Assembly (NCBI GenBank): GCA_947561715.1
Contig: OX387197.1
Span: 7,251,001 to 7,315,000, forward strand
Reading direction: 5' to 3'
Length of the DNA: 64,000 nucleotides
Origin: Ascidia mentula
Lineage: Eukaryota; Chordata; Ascidiacea; Phlebobranchia; Ascidiidae
Below the pieces are notes generated by a model. The model had not been told where the DNA came from and ran no database searches. It saw only the letters and a program-made list of their open reading frames with translations. The number at the start of each line of letters is the position of its first letter. Position 1 is the first letter of the stretch. The position numbers and the translations under genes are program-made. Shown in pieces: positions 1 to 12,619 of the stretch.

Positions 1-1369
1 ATATAGTCCTGACTCCTGTGCATATAGCCTGAACCACAACAGTTGCGTATTTTCACCATTGCAAAGCATCCAAAAGTATCACATAATCAAAAAAAATAAG
101 ACTAAAAAAGAAAGAAGCTGGATCTCAAAATGCTAACACGGCTTAAAGTGCATGTGGCACGGTCATGGCAACTTTGCGTAAAACTGAAGATACATCCCCA
201 ATGAACATATTCCCAAAGTATTTCGTTTCTACGTTAACTATAAAGTGAGGAAAACTGCACAAAAAGTAGCAGCGACCAAAAATCGACGTCATACAAGGCG
301 TTCGCGTCAAAAAATTGCCTTATTTGCATAGTAAAAGCGCCTTGTATTGTCGATATCGAATAGTTTCAAACATAGGAGGACCCCAAAATTACGTTACCGC
401 AAAGGTTAGGGCAAGCTGTGACATCACACAAAAATATGTCAGTGTGACGTCACAAACCAAAGCCTTATTTGTCTCTAATTATTGGCAAACCTAAAGGTAC
501 AGCAGCAACGACATAACTCTATACTTCAATAAGGTGGGGATTGTTTGTTTCTTCGTTCAGTGCTATACTGGACGTCATTTTAGGTGTGATGTCATAACTT
601 TAACCTCACCTGATGATTCTAACAGTGACAGTTACGAACTATATTGCTAAAAATATATTGGTGGTTGATTGTGGCGGATTTTATAGTAATAGTGAATTTA
701 AACCACAACTAGTGAAGTACCGCATCGTTTAACTGGGATGACCGAAACCGGTCATTTGGCGGCCGAATCATGTATTTTATGATGTAACGCGACCCCGTAT
801 AGGTTAGGCTACTGTCAGACAAAAACTGCTGCTATAACATGATAACTGTGTTCATAATCTTGGTGTTGTCGGTTTTTCTCGGCCGTCTTTGCCAGCCTGC
901 CACAACAAGACTTTTAGCAAAGATAATTAAAGTAACAAGCTTCAGAGCACACCAGGTTTTGCCTGTGTCTCAGTTTCACTCCAAAGAAGCAATTCACGCT
1001 TCTCAAACGTTCCACAATCACCGCATAACTCGCCGCTTTAAAAGCTGTTACGGCCACAACAACACTTCTAGCAAAGATAATTAGACTAACAATCTGTATT
1101 ACACGTCAGGTTTGCTGATCTGCCTGTGCCTTTGTGTTATTCGTGTCATTTCTTTTCCACGCTTTACCTTGTATGATCGTTGACCACTTTCGGTTTCCTC
1201 ATTTAGAATTCCCACCAAAATTCCCGGACAGTGCAAAGTTACGACACATTTGCCTAAAGTATTAAAAAGTGTGCCCTGCGCATGTACAAGTACTTCAAAT
1301 TTAGCCTGCACCCAGTGCCGAATACATATTACTTCTAATTGCGGGTACACGAACCTATAGTCAAATGAT
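1..1369. other. Intergenic, no gene recognised
   Basis: AT-rich sequence. The open frames are short (81 and 83 codons at 839-1084 and 1099-1350) with no recognisable domain or splice context. It lies downstream of the minus-strand FReD gene that ends at 1612, so part may be its 3' UTR or flank. Confidence 0.5.
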
Positions 1370-1375
1370 TTTATT
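1370..1375 (-). terminator. Candidate polyadenylation signal AATAAA
   Basis: TTTATT on the plus strand reads AATAAA on the minus strand, about 240 bases past the TAA stop at 1612 of the LCCL-EGF-FReD gene. It is a canonical hexamer in the right orientation; use in vivo is not shown. Confidence 0.35.
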
Positions 1376-1611
1376 TACAAGCGCATATATTTCCACTATA
1401 TAAAGTGTACAATGTTGTTTTATCCAGCAAATTAATACAGCACAGTGAAAGTTACAGAAATGGAATTCGTTCTGAACCCAAGAATTAGCTCAAATATAAT
1501 ATGTAAATTCATCATCGGAATTTAATACGGAAATTTAACATAGAAAAAACAGTCATTTATATATAATCGAACTTCCGCTCCGTTAGCTTGTCAGTTACAT
1601 GTTTTCGATGT

Positions 1612-4600
1612 TTAGTCGCATTTCACTTTCATTCTTGAGGTTCTAATTCCACCCCATCCTCTTTTCCACATCCACCAGCTCAAAGTATTCTGGGTATTTG
1701 CAGTGGTCGACCACAGCCCGTTTAGACGGGCATATCCGCACGCTCTATGCCACCAAGCACCGGCAGATGCTTCACAATTTTCCGAAGCTCTTATACCATG
1801 GAAAATACAACGGTTAGTGTGTAAGCATTAACACCGTCATTAAAAAGTTCGGTCGTCATTACTTACAATAAATCATTGTCTCTGTCTCTTGTGGTAAATT
1901 TCATTCCGTTTTGGTCACTGTCTGATGGAGTGATAGCGTTTCCTGCATTGCCAGAATATCCATATATAGATATTTCATAGAGATTCGCTTCATTACCAAT
2001 GCTAAAAGAACTGAAAACAATACAATAATTACGTTTGGTGTTTATGTAACATATGCCTATACAAGAAATACTACACTATTTCAGTTGGCTTGATGCGCGT
2101 CACTCTAAGGTTGGTAACCAAATATATGACTCAGCAAAAATACTCAAATGTGAACCCGGAAGTTATGTAGACGTCGTTTTGGTTGAACCGTAAGAAAGGT
2201 TGTCAAAAGTTAAATACAAATGAAGACTTAAGATGTGACAAGAATTTATACTACGATTCTTTTGCAGTAGTTCATTTACAAGTAAAAAACAACAACTGGG
2301 ATTCTTTTATCTCAAGACACTACAATATATTTGACAATTTTATTGTCCTTTATATACCTATATTCAGCAAAGGCGTGTTCAGTAGAAACATGGCAAAGGT
2401 CTACACGTAGGCGACACCTCGTGGACGCATTCGTGATGCGATGCAGTTCATCCAAACCTACCAATGTGTGTGCATTAAGTTTTGTGATTCATTAACAATC
2501 TTGCAAATACAATCACAGCTTATATGAGGACCCTGCAATGCATTACACGTGAGATTTAAAGTTTTCGGCATAAAATTTTTAGGTCTATACCATGATTTGT
2601 TCTGTGCAAAGCTGTGAATCTTTGCATTATCAAAAAAAAAACTACTGGTTTTTGAAAGCAGAAAATCTAAGGTGTTTAAACAGCCAGGAGTTTAAAAACC
2701 ACTCAAGTTTCATTGGAATACAAACCTAACCAAAACTCTGACGAACTAGTTCCAAACCCGTTCTTGTAGCCCACCCAATCTCGATCGAAGCTTACTGAAC
2801 CATCAAAACGGTTTTGAACCACCTTAAAAGTAGTAGGAAGGTATTTTCATGTTTTTGAACAACAGAAAAATACTGCCCTACAAGCCAGTGAATGAAAGTA
2901 TTAACATTTGGGATCCTTTCAATATTCTAATGATGTTGTGTTTGCAATTAACCGTATATAGCTCTATTTATTTCATATGAACACATAACTGTTGGATATT
3001 ATCATTCACTTGCCTACAGAACATATTTTCCCAAAAGAGTTTTAGAGTAAAACCCATGGCATCAAATTTATTTATCACCTGCCACCCAACTTGCGAGTTT
3101 TCTTCCGGAAACACAGGATTCGATATTTCGCAGCCATTCACTGTTTGAAAAGAAGCAAGAAATGTGATTGCAGCTGATAGTGAAATTCGTGTTGTTTCAT
3201 TATTTTGCAAAAGAAAAATTGTTGATTGTGTTGTGGACAATTTATAGACTTACGTGATTCACATAGCCTTCCCGTGTAACCTATGACACAGGTGCAACTA
3301 AAATCTCCCGGTTGATCAACACACGTACCTCCGTTAAGGCAAGGGTTTACAAAAGCGCAAGCGTCCACATCTGGTAAAAAAGCGTCGAAATGAATCCAAA
3401 ACGTATACAAAACCTCAACATTCCTTGCTTCAGTTTTTTACATAATTAACCTTCACCCTTTCACATTGTGGATGTGTTTTGGTTGCAATAACGTTTTTAC
3501 TTGCCTGACAATGTAAACCAAGGCGAACCAACGCAGACATTCTGCAACTTTCCACTAGACGAATCGATAAATATGTTGCTGCCATTCGTGTACTTGTAAA
3601 TCGTTACTTCACCACCAGAACCTACATATTTTCTGATATTTTCTTGTGAATGTTTGAAATTGAAGTTTGGTTTACCTGTAAGATTTCCGGCTTCAACCGC
3701 AGCGAAACATATGGAAGTATTCAAATGAAAAGCATTGTTTCCACAAGAATAAGTTTGACCTCGGCAGCCAGAAGGGCAAATAACGGTTTCAATTACGCTG
3801 TGGTTGTTGCTGATGGTTGAGCATATCACTGAAACGAAATGATTTTTTCCTATTTACTGGTTATTTAGATTTCACTTCAGGGTTCATGGTGTTGTTGCCA
3901 AAGTGATTTCTTATTACATGTTCTTATAAAATGTAAAAAAAAAGCACGAAATGTTACTACAGCATCTCCGCCAAGAGTTTGAATACTTTTAGTTTCAAAT
4001 GCTGTAATTTGTTAAATCCCGGCTTTGGATCTTGTGTTACATTTTACGTAAACTTTCGCAGCAAAGAAGCGCTAGTGAATACAAACTGTAATTTTGATTA
4101 CTATTTATAGAACACATACAAAAAGCAACGACGCTAATGTTTTATTTCTCATTAAACTAATTACTTACGACGCTTTAAGTTTTAGTGTTGGGGAGTCGGG
4201 TCACTTTATATAGTTAATTGATTATAATGGTTATCGGTCGGGCAGAGACTACAGTTCTATGGCTAGATATATACAGAAAGATATTTAAACATACCAGCTT
4301 CACATGTTCTCCCTGTATAAGCAGAAGGGCATTCGCAGCGGAAATTTTCCAACTGATCGACACAAGTACCTCCGTTAAGACAAGGATTTCCCACCACACA
4401 GACATTCACATCTAATCACAAGTGATTACTCTATCAAAATACATAGATCTTTGCCTATAATAAAGAAAATTACAAAGAAAACCAAGTTCTTGCCTGACAA
4501 AGAAAACCAAGACGGTGCATCGCATGTATTTTCCAAGCTTGCATTTGGATTAATAAATATGTTGACCCCGTTCGTGTACTTGTAAAGAGATACTTGCCCA

Positions 4601-6943
4601 CCGGATGCTACAAAGTGCATGTCCATAAATACATTTTTGTGATTTGAACCGGGTTTAGGGCGAGCAACATAGCCTATGTTTTTACCAACATTCAACGCAA
4701 ATATATAGCACCCTCATGTCTGAAACTATAGGTCTGATAAATGGTTGAAGTTACAACCGCACAAACTCAACAAATCTGAGAACCCTTTATCAAAGTATTA
4801 AAGAAACAAAGCCTGCTGTAACAATCTACACTATACATTTCGTTCAAGATAAAACAATGGGTGTATTACATTAACTAGTACAAAAGCTAAAATTTGTGTA
4901 AAAATAAACAAAAAAGCGGGAATGCAGACATCGAACTAATTATAGTAAATTTGAATGGGGTGACTGTTTTTGCTTATTCACATACGCTCTAAAACCACCC
5001 CTCTTGTTATACCACTTACTTAGCCTGTAAAGCGTTCTGGCATACCTGTAAGTTTTGCCACTACGATCGCAGCGGTGCATATCGAACTATTCAAATGGAA
5101 ACCAGTGTTTCCGCAGGAGTAAGTTCGTCCTTGGCAGTCCGGAGGACAAATAACGTTGGAGACTGTACCCAAGGCGCTACCGGATGTTGAGCATGTCACT
5201 GCAAATGTGTGATTTGGTAGAAGAGTTAAGCATTAAAATGTTATTGTAGAATGTTGCGTTTTAAGCATTGTGGACATATCAACTATAAGGTGATGTTAGT
5301 AACAATGTCATACCAATTAGTTAGTAAGCGTATTTTTCGTTTTTTTCGTTTATTTTTTTGTACAGCACTACGTATGGCACCGTGTACCCTATTCCATTTA
5401 AAGAAAAAACAAAATCACCTATTTTTTTCCTGAATAAGCGGTGGCGCAAATACAACCGAAATCCCCCAGCAAATCAACACATGTCCCTCCGTTGAGACAC
5501 GGATTTCCAAAGGCACACGCATCCAAATCTAATAACAATCAATCAATCTTGGTATAGTTGTTTCTCGTGTTAAACACAAAACTGTTCACTATCATGCATA
5601 GGATTGTTACTTGCCAGTTAGTGTAAACCACGACGAAGCACTGCACCCATTTACGTTAGCCGGTGTGTTGATAAATATGTTGTTTCCGTCCGTGTACTTA
5701 TAAACCTTGATTTGACCACCCGTAGCTGAAAAGTATTTATCGCTTGTAAATTGTTGTTTTGAACCCACTGCCTGGACCGGTTTGGAAGATACTATTACAC
5801 CGGGTTACAAAGTTTTCGCCAAACTTGATCCACATAGAGGCCTATGTAAAACAGAAATCTGTGCGAATACTAAAGCTATAATTTAGCGTACTATTTCAAT
5901 TCAAATATATGCCCAAAACTAACAGGTGGTTGCCCTGTACACATCTAACTATTAAAATTCGCACATATTTCTATTTTGCACAGACTTGTATGTGGATTAG
6001 GTTTGGCGAAAACTTTGTGACCCGGTGTTGTAGTAGATTTTCCGTCTGGTTCACCAGTAAGTTTTCCCGCTTGAATTGCAGCAGAGCATATCGAACTATT
6101 CAAGTGGAAACTATTGTTTCCGCATGAATAGGCTTGACCTTCACAACCCGGTGGGCAAATGACGCTTGTGATGGTTTGCTGTGTATCACCGGTTGTTGAA
6201 CAAGTCACTGGAAACAGAATGCATTAAAACAGTAATCACGACGATTCCTATGCGGCATTATTACTTCCAAACGTGAACGCTGTAGATCCTGTTGGTTTAC
6301 AAGTTTGACTTTTCACTCCATTTTGAATGGAAGAAGAAAATGTATTTTTTCCAAATGTTTTGAACACTCGTATCAGCCCTCCAGAATCTAATTAAATAAA
6401 TTGTCATGAACATGATGTGCTGTTGCCAACATGGCTCTCACGGATGAAAGTGCAAATGCACTACGTGTTTCATGCAGTCCATCCACATAAACCCGCAAGC
6501 AATTGCCTGTTGTTACCTATACTCTTACCGTCAATCAGTTGTTCGTGTATTGCTGCCAAACACACCGGGCCATCAGCGTAGACGCCGCTTCCACATAACG
6601 CCGAGTTTTGCTTCAAGCAGTTTGGTGGACAGATTACTTCCGAGATTGAGTGATTCAGCATTGAGAATTTCGTTTCGCAATTCACTAAATTAGGCATAAA
6701 AGTGGGTTTGGTTTCGATTTACGTTTTTTAAACTTTTTTCGTGAGCATAAGTAAGCTAAATATAAACCGTTACCTGAAACACCCAAGCTATAAATTAACG
6801 GCTCAGATGAAACGACTTTGTATACTACAAGAATATATTGAACGGTTTTATTGTTGACGATGTAAGTATTTTTACGTACCTGTGTGAGTCAGGACAGGGT
6901 TTCCCATGTGAAGAAGCACCACTATCAACAACACCCCAATCAT
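1612..6943 (-). CDS. Secreted LCCL(x4)-EGF-fibrinogen-related protein
   Basis: I read 16 coding exons: 6880-6943, 6529-6684, 6265-6387, 6055-6207, 5615-5725, 5046-5198, 4494-4607, 4295-4411, 3676-3828, 3505-3621, 3254-3370, 3079-3140, 2726-2822, 2358-2457, 1867-2010, 1612-1789 (1,959 nt, 652 aa). A 21-codon signal peptide ([18 protein letters not shown]) is followed by four LCCL domains, each split over two exons; the first halves carry ICPPGC-type and xSSICxAAI motifs, the second halves GGxVxxYKYTNG. Two EGF exons ([12 protein letters not shown]) follow LCCL3 and LCCL4. The last five exons encode a fibrinogen-related domain with [17 protein letters not shown], the calcium-loop-like DRDND, and [17 protein letters not shown]. 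Its N-terminal subdomain looks shortened. All repeat exons are phase 1-1. LCCL domains occur in cochlin and Limulus factor C, and FReDs in ficolins and FREPs, so an extracellular carbohydrate- or microbe-binding role is inferred. Three introns after the LCCL second halves start with GC. The exon at 5419-5528 is left out because it is broken. Confidence 0.85.
5419..5528 (-). pseudogene. Broken EGF exon inside the LCCL-EGF-FReD gene
   Basis: After LCCL2 there is a third EGF exon beginning [19 protein letters not shown], homologous to the intact 117-nt EGF exons at 4295-4411 and 3254-3370. After CATAYSG the frame meets an A-run and then a TAG, so the sixth cysteine and a phase-1 end are missing. 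The exon up to the next GT is 110 nt, not 117. Skipping it preserves frame because flanking exons are phase 1-1. It may be a decayed exon, a route to a short isoform, or a sequencing error in the A-run. Confidence 0.65.
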
Positions 6944-9900
6944 TTTTTCTGCCCAGTGTAAACCACAAACTTTACGAATTGTGTAAGTTTGCTTATCATA
7001 AACTTCTAGCAGCCTAAATGAAAATTGCCCTAAAATAACAAATTTATCATGGCTATGCAAGATCATCAGTTAGATCGTTTAAGTGATTTGCAATGATCAT
7101 TAGAATGTTAGTGCGTAAGCGAGTTTAATTAGGATAACTGCGTAACTCTGTCTTTGTCAGTAACTGTCGTACCATCACCAATGCGATTTCGTGAGACTAA
7201 CCCAAAATCGTCATGTTCCGCAGAAGAGAATCGTAAGTGTCGTGCAATAGATATCTCACACATATTCTCAATATTATTGCCCGTATTGTTTTGTAACGTC
7301 GGACCTCATCTCAATTATGCTCAATAAGCCAAATGAGCAAGGGTCTCAGGGCACCTTTATGCTACTTTAAGGTAGAGGAAGTTGATCACGTGACGTCTAA
7401 TTGATCGATGCGAATAACGAATGTTGGAGCACTTTTACGGGGAAATGTATACAGTGACTGCTACGTCACTGGTTGTGCAGAGTTTAACGTATGAAACTGT
7501 GCGATATTCGACAAATTTCCGCCAAAAATATATTTCGAGAAACGGTTCGCACGGGGCTGAGTCTCGCCACTGCAAACAATTCACTTTTTCTGTTTTTTTT
7601 TAAACTCTTGCCTATAAGATTTTTTACTGGTTTGATCCCATCACGACGGGATTGTCTTTGTATTTTGTGTTTTCACAGTCGGCTGCAGCTGAAAAGACTT
7701 CACACATATGTCTCTACATTTGTATGTCAGCTTATGTTTTTGAATTACTGCTGTTTTAAACTGCGTTGTTTTTCAACGATACTGATGATGCTTAAAATTT
7801 AGGCAAAGTACATCAATGTCTTCTAACTGGTTTTCACATAAAACTATAAGCAAAAGAAATCCGACACAAACTCTTTGTTTGCTATGGGGCTCCCGGAAGT
7901 TTCTTGTGTTTTTATATATTTTTTTGTTGTGACGTACGTGGGCTACGTGTTCGTTGTTTTTCCTTCAGAGAGAATGCGATGGGTTACAGGAAGCAACAAA
8001 CATTAATCAGAAAAGTTGTAACAAACACATCAATTTTATATCACCTGTGGATGCAACACGGATATGTAAGTAATAGTAAGGGGAAATGGTGATCAAACGA
8101 CGCCATCATAAAGTCCAGCTGTATCTCAGGCAAGAAAGGTTCAAAATTGTCAATCAAACAACATCACCAGCAAATTGCAGTTCGCACATATCATATATAT
8201 ACATCGCAATGTAAGCGGACATTGTATACAGCTAAAAGTACTTACTGCCCAATGTACGAGGTTAGCCTGTCGTGTGGGTGCCGTTAGGCTGCATGTCGCA
8301 TTGACTTTGCAAATGAAAATTAGGAATATGCGTTATAGAAGTGTGGTCGTCAGGATAGCAAAAGTAGCCACATTTTTTGTTCCAATGTCCTTCTATCTTG
8401 ATCCATTGAGAGATTTCAACGCAAACAAAACGAATATACAGAAAGGAAAAAATAATACTCGCTAAAACGTAGTTATTGTAAAAACGATGTTTCCAATCAC
8501 TGTTTGAAACGTTGACCAACGGCGCACAATAGCAAAATATCAAAAAAAAACGTGTCTCATTACACATGGTCACTAAAAATGCCAAAAATGAGGACACCCA
8601 AATGTTAGAAAAATAAGGAAGACATGGCAACCCTGTCAATACCAGATCCTTACCCGGAAGTAAACCATAATAGTGAGCTGCAAGTAAACCATTAACCAGG
8701 TAATGTGGGCTATAAATTTGGCGGCTGAAATCAGACGTAAAGTTTAAGCGATGAATTCTTATCTCAATATAGCGTAGGACTTCCGTGGGTCGGATCATTT
8801 CAACATCCATCACGCATTAGGAAAAGGCATTCATGCACCTGATCGAACGGGCTGCGCTGTGCAAAAACAGGTTCCACTTCCTACTTCCACTTCCACCATG
8901 TTCATGCATTCCATAAACAATGTTATCGGAACAGTTCCGTGTCCATGTGTGTTTTATAAGAATACTGTGTGCAATAAACGTCTCAATTTTGGTTTCATAA
9001 GATAGGCGAACTATCAAATTTGATTTAACCGGGTGTAGATCGCTCCATTGCACAAGATCTCACTTGCGAGGCCTGTTTCTGGGCTAACTACTGAACAAAC
9101 AACTAAAGGATGAAATTAGTTGATTTTTGTTGATTTTTGTTGATTCTATGGAGGGTGGGGGTGGATTGATCCGAAATAATGAACAAAACCGGCATAACAT
9201 GGTGCAAAATGAAAATAAATGAATTTTACACACTCAAATTTAATCAGCAAATTTAATGAGGCTGCTGCAACAACGATAGTATTTTAGTGTGGCTGCAGAA
9301 GCGTCATAAACACCAGTGTCGTTTTTCGCCCTTTATTGTTTCCTAATAAGGTTTGAGGCTAGTTAACTGCCTTCCCGCCCCTATGAACGACCCAGCATGT
9401 AGTTAACAAAATGTTATCATGACAGAAAAAGCATGTTTTAAGCGATTGCGAAATCATTGCTATCAGAACCAAAACTTCAATCCGTCTTCCTTTTTGACAA
9501 GCTCATTTTTCGTGGTCATTAAACATTTTAATTACCCATCACTTGCAACAAGAAACAAACAGGCATTATGATGGCACTTACGTCCTATAGTGAATATATT
9601 TTGCTTCTGACCCATGCATCAGAGAAAGACACGACATTGTGACGCATGTACCATAACCCCAGATATTCCTAATTTCATGAATGTTTGCGGACTTTTCAAC
9701 ATTGCAAGCATCTAGGCAAAAAAATTTTAATCACTGCAATGACTCTAAAACCAAGCTTTGCATGCACATTTGTTTTAAAATAACTCTTTTGTAACGAAAA
9801 TGTTCGTCAATGCCTGATATAAAAAATTTATTTCTTCAAAAAACAATAACAATGCAGTCATGCGTAACATTGCTCTGCGGACTTTGAACGAAGGTTGTTG

Positions 9901-10073
9901 GTTAAACGTCAAATTAGGGTTTGGTCACTTTCAAAACGGAAGACACATTTAACTAAAAGATGATGAACTCAGGGTAAGATGCATTTTTTGTTGCGTCAAT
10001 TAAATGTTTCGACATTCCTTAACATTGCGAAATATAGAATAGGCTAGGCTATAACTTGAACATCATACGTCGC
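6944..10073. other. Intergenic between FReD gene and HSDL2
   Basis: About 3.1 kb between two genes that diverge from each other, so it should contain both promoters. I see no tRNA or conserved exon. A period-10 repeat (tgatttttgt, about 2.5 units) lies at 9121-9145. One long orphan frame at 8262-8813 is listed separately. Confidence 0.5.
8262..8813 (-). CDS. Orphan 183-codon open frame, doubtful
   Basis: The longest uninterrupted frame in this intergenic stretch starts MMDVEMIRPTEVLRYIEIRI. It has hydrophobic runs (around WVSSFLAFLVTMC and YVLASIIFSFLYIRFV) that could be membrane segments. I recognise no family, and it has no splice partner or neighbour that supports it. A chance frame is quite possible. 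Confidence 0.2.
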   Translation of the reverse strand: MMDVEMIRPTEVLRYIEIRIHRLNFTSDFSRQIYSPHYLVNGLLAAHYYGLLPGKDLVLTGLPCLPYFSNIWVSSFLAFLVTMCNETRFFLIFCYCAPLVNVSNSDWKHRFYNNYVLASIIFSFLYIRFVCVEISQWIKIEGHWNKKCGYFCYPDDHTSITHIPNFHLQSQCDMQPNGTHTTG

Positions 10074-12243
10074 ATGTTTTGCAGAAAACTTGCGGGATAT
10101 ACCATTTTTATAACCGGGGCAAGTAGGGGCATTGGCAAAGCCATCGGCCTGAAAGCGGCTAGAGATGGTGCTAATGTGGTAATTGCCGCAAAGACGGCCC
10201 AAGCACATCCAAAGCTTCCTGGAACAATTTATACTGCTGCAAAAGAAAGTAAGCAAAACCTGGTCACTATTGTGGCCTGTGCAATTTTTATGTCCTACAC
10301 TTGCGACTTGTCTGGATGAACTGCATGTTTCACATTCACACAACCTTTAGTTGAAGAAGCCGGAGGCAAATGTCTTCCATGTATTGTGGACGTTCGTGAG
10401 GAATCGACCGTTCAGTCAGCTGTTGATGAGGCTGTCAGGACCTTTGGTGGCATTGATATTGTCATTAATAATGCCAGTGCCATCAGCTTGACTGGCACCT
10501 TAGACACACCAATGAAGAAATATGATCTTATGAACCAAATAAATGCTCGAGGAACATACCTTTGGTAAGTTGATGTTTCAGAGCTATAAACATTTGTTCT
10601 ATTATCTTGGCTTTTAAAGTTAATGCAAACTATTACAGTTCCAGAATCTGTCTTCCACATTTGCTTAACTCAAAGGAAAGTGGCAAGCAACCTCACATTC
10701 TCAATATCAGCCCTCCTTTAAACATGAAGCCAATATGGTTTAAAAACCACACCGCTTACACCATGGCCAAGTTTGGCATGTCTATGTGCGTGCTTGGAAT
10801 GGCTGCAGAGTTTCAGGACAAGGGTGTGGCTGTCAATGCTTTGTGGCCAAAGACAGGTGAAAAGGCCATTTAGTCTTTTAACCAGCTTAGTCACATAATA
10901 AAAAGTTTGTAAAGCACCAAATGAACTGGAATGACTCTGTAGAAAAATAGCGTTGGGTACCATTCCATAAAACTTGTTCATTCCAACAAACACACATAAA
11001 AAACTTGATATTTTTTGCAGTGGCATTTCTTATTAATTTATTGTCTCGGTTTCTTTGTAGCCATTCTTACTGCAGCCATGGAAATGCTTGGGGGAAAAGA
11101 TGTTTCCTCACAATGTAGAAAACCTGAAATAATGGCAGACGCCGCCTATGCAATTCTCACCAAGGATGCAAGCTACACTGGAAATTTTGTCATTGACGAT
11201 GAGCTTTTGGAGAAAGAAGGCATCACAAATTTTGATCAGTATGCTGTCGAAGCAGGTACACCTGACAAAAAGCTTGTGGATATTGTAAATATTGGTGAAG
11301 ATTGGTTGCGCCTTGTTAGGGCATTCCCAAAGGAGTAAAAAGCAAAAGAACATTGTCAGATATGTGCTGTGATTTACAATTCGTGTGTAAATTAAATTAA
11401 AAGTTTTATACAGATTAAATTTCAATGTGCTGCTTGTTGATATTTTTGTTGGTCTCTTTCAGTTTTGTAATTTATGTCACTGAATGCAAAAATGTTCTGC
11501 CGCATGTAATGTGTATCATGTGCAATTTTAACAAAAGTCCTGTTCAGAAATCACCACTGTTATTTTGATGAATATTACATTCTTTAACTTGACCACTCAA
11601 AAATTAAATCAATAATTAAAAGCGAATGGTGTGTCTTATTTTGAAGGAAAGCCTTTGATGTTGGACTTCTTCTTGGAAGGCAATGAAGTTGATTTTCAGG
11701 AGCAGCTTTCAAAAGCTCATGAAAATGCCCAATCATCATCCGGAGGTGGAAGTGAGGTACAGGGGGTCTTTAAGAGAATTGAGGCAGCTCTAAATGAGGA
11801 AGTTGTATCTGGGACTAAAGGCATTTTCAAGTTTGTTCTGTCAGGTAACGCTGTAATGGCAGTTCTTATTTAGTAAATAAGTCTATTTTTGAGGTAACAC
11901 TTGTTACAAGTTTAGAGCTTTACAATGTTCAGATGGTATGCAACAAACAGTTAATTTTTTTTCCATGTATGTTTAATGTTCCACAACCTTTCTTTCGTTC
12001 CAAGGTGAAACCCCAGAAACTTGGGTAATAGATCTCAAAAATGGCAGTGGTAGCATCAAACAAGGTGATGGCGACTCTGATGTTACCATGACAATGAAAC
12101 CGGAGGATTTTGTGTCAATGTTCCAAGGAAAACTGAATTCAACAGCAGCGTTCATGCAAGGAAAGCTGAAAATCGATGGCAATATGATGCTTGCTATGAA
12201 ACTGGAGAAACTCATGAACACAATGCAGAAGTCCAAGCTCTAG
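10074..12243 (+). CDS. HSDL2: Hydroxysteroid dehydrogenase-like protein 2
   Basis: Six exons: 10074-10248, 10351-10564, 10639-10856, 11061-11255, 11647-11844, 12005-12243 (1,239 nt, 412 aa; human HSDL2 is 418). Residues 1 to about 290 are a short-chain dehydrogenase: GASRGIG binds NADP(H), VNALWPKT and the NNASAIS strand are typical of HSDL2, and Y-T-M-A-K supplies the catalytic YxxxK. The C-terminal ~110 residues are an SCP2 sterol-carrier domain (FKRIEAALNEEVV, then TWVIDLKNGSGSI and GKLKIDGNMMLAMKLEKLM). The protein ends in SKL, a canonical type 1 peroxisomal signal, so peroxisomal location is likely; substrate is unknown. I start at the ATG at 10074 because an upstream in-frame codon is TTG. 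The stop lies 376 bases from the convergent MRPL55 stop. Confidence 0.95.
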
Positions 12244-12619
12244 GTTGTGCTTCTATTGCTGATTCTGTACAGTGATGTCTAGCGCCAGTGCCAGAAATTC
12301 ATAATTGCAAGGAAGTGTTGTTGTATGTTCCAGACCCACATGTGATTTATGTTGCAATGAAATACATCTTTAACAACTGCTTTTGTGTTGGTAGAGATTG
12401 ACAGTTTGTCTTCTGATAGCATAAAATTATTAAATATTTTTGTCGTTACCCGTTCATATTTTGAAAGTTTTCACTTCCAACAAACACTTGCAAAGTCTCC
12501 ATTTCTTTTATATTTAAAAGCCAAGAAAAAGAAGCACATTCCAACAATTTTTTAACGTCAGCACAAGGTTCGCAGTGCGAGACAAAAGGGACCAATAACA
12601 TTTGTGCTTAGTGCGATTT

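Noticed and set aside
2968-3140. Read-through open frame ending at 2968 as the last exon of the LCCL gene
   Set aside because: Splicing at 3079 joins in phase to clear fibrinogen-domain exons; the read-through frame has no domain.
7491-7802. 103-codon open frame between the FReD gene and HSDL2
   Set aside because: Low-complexity, overlaps another frame, no splice sites or domain.
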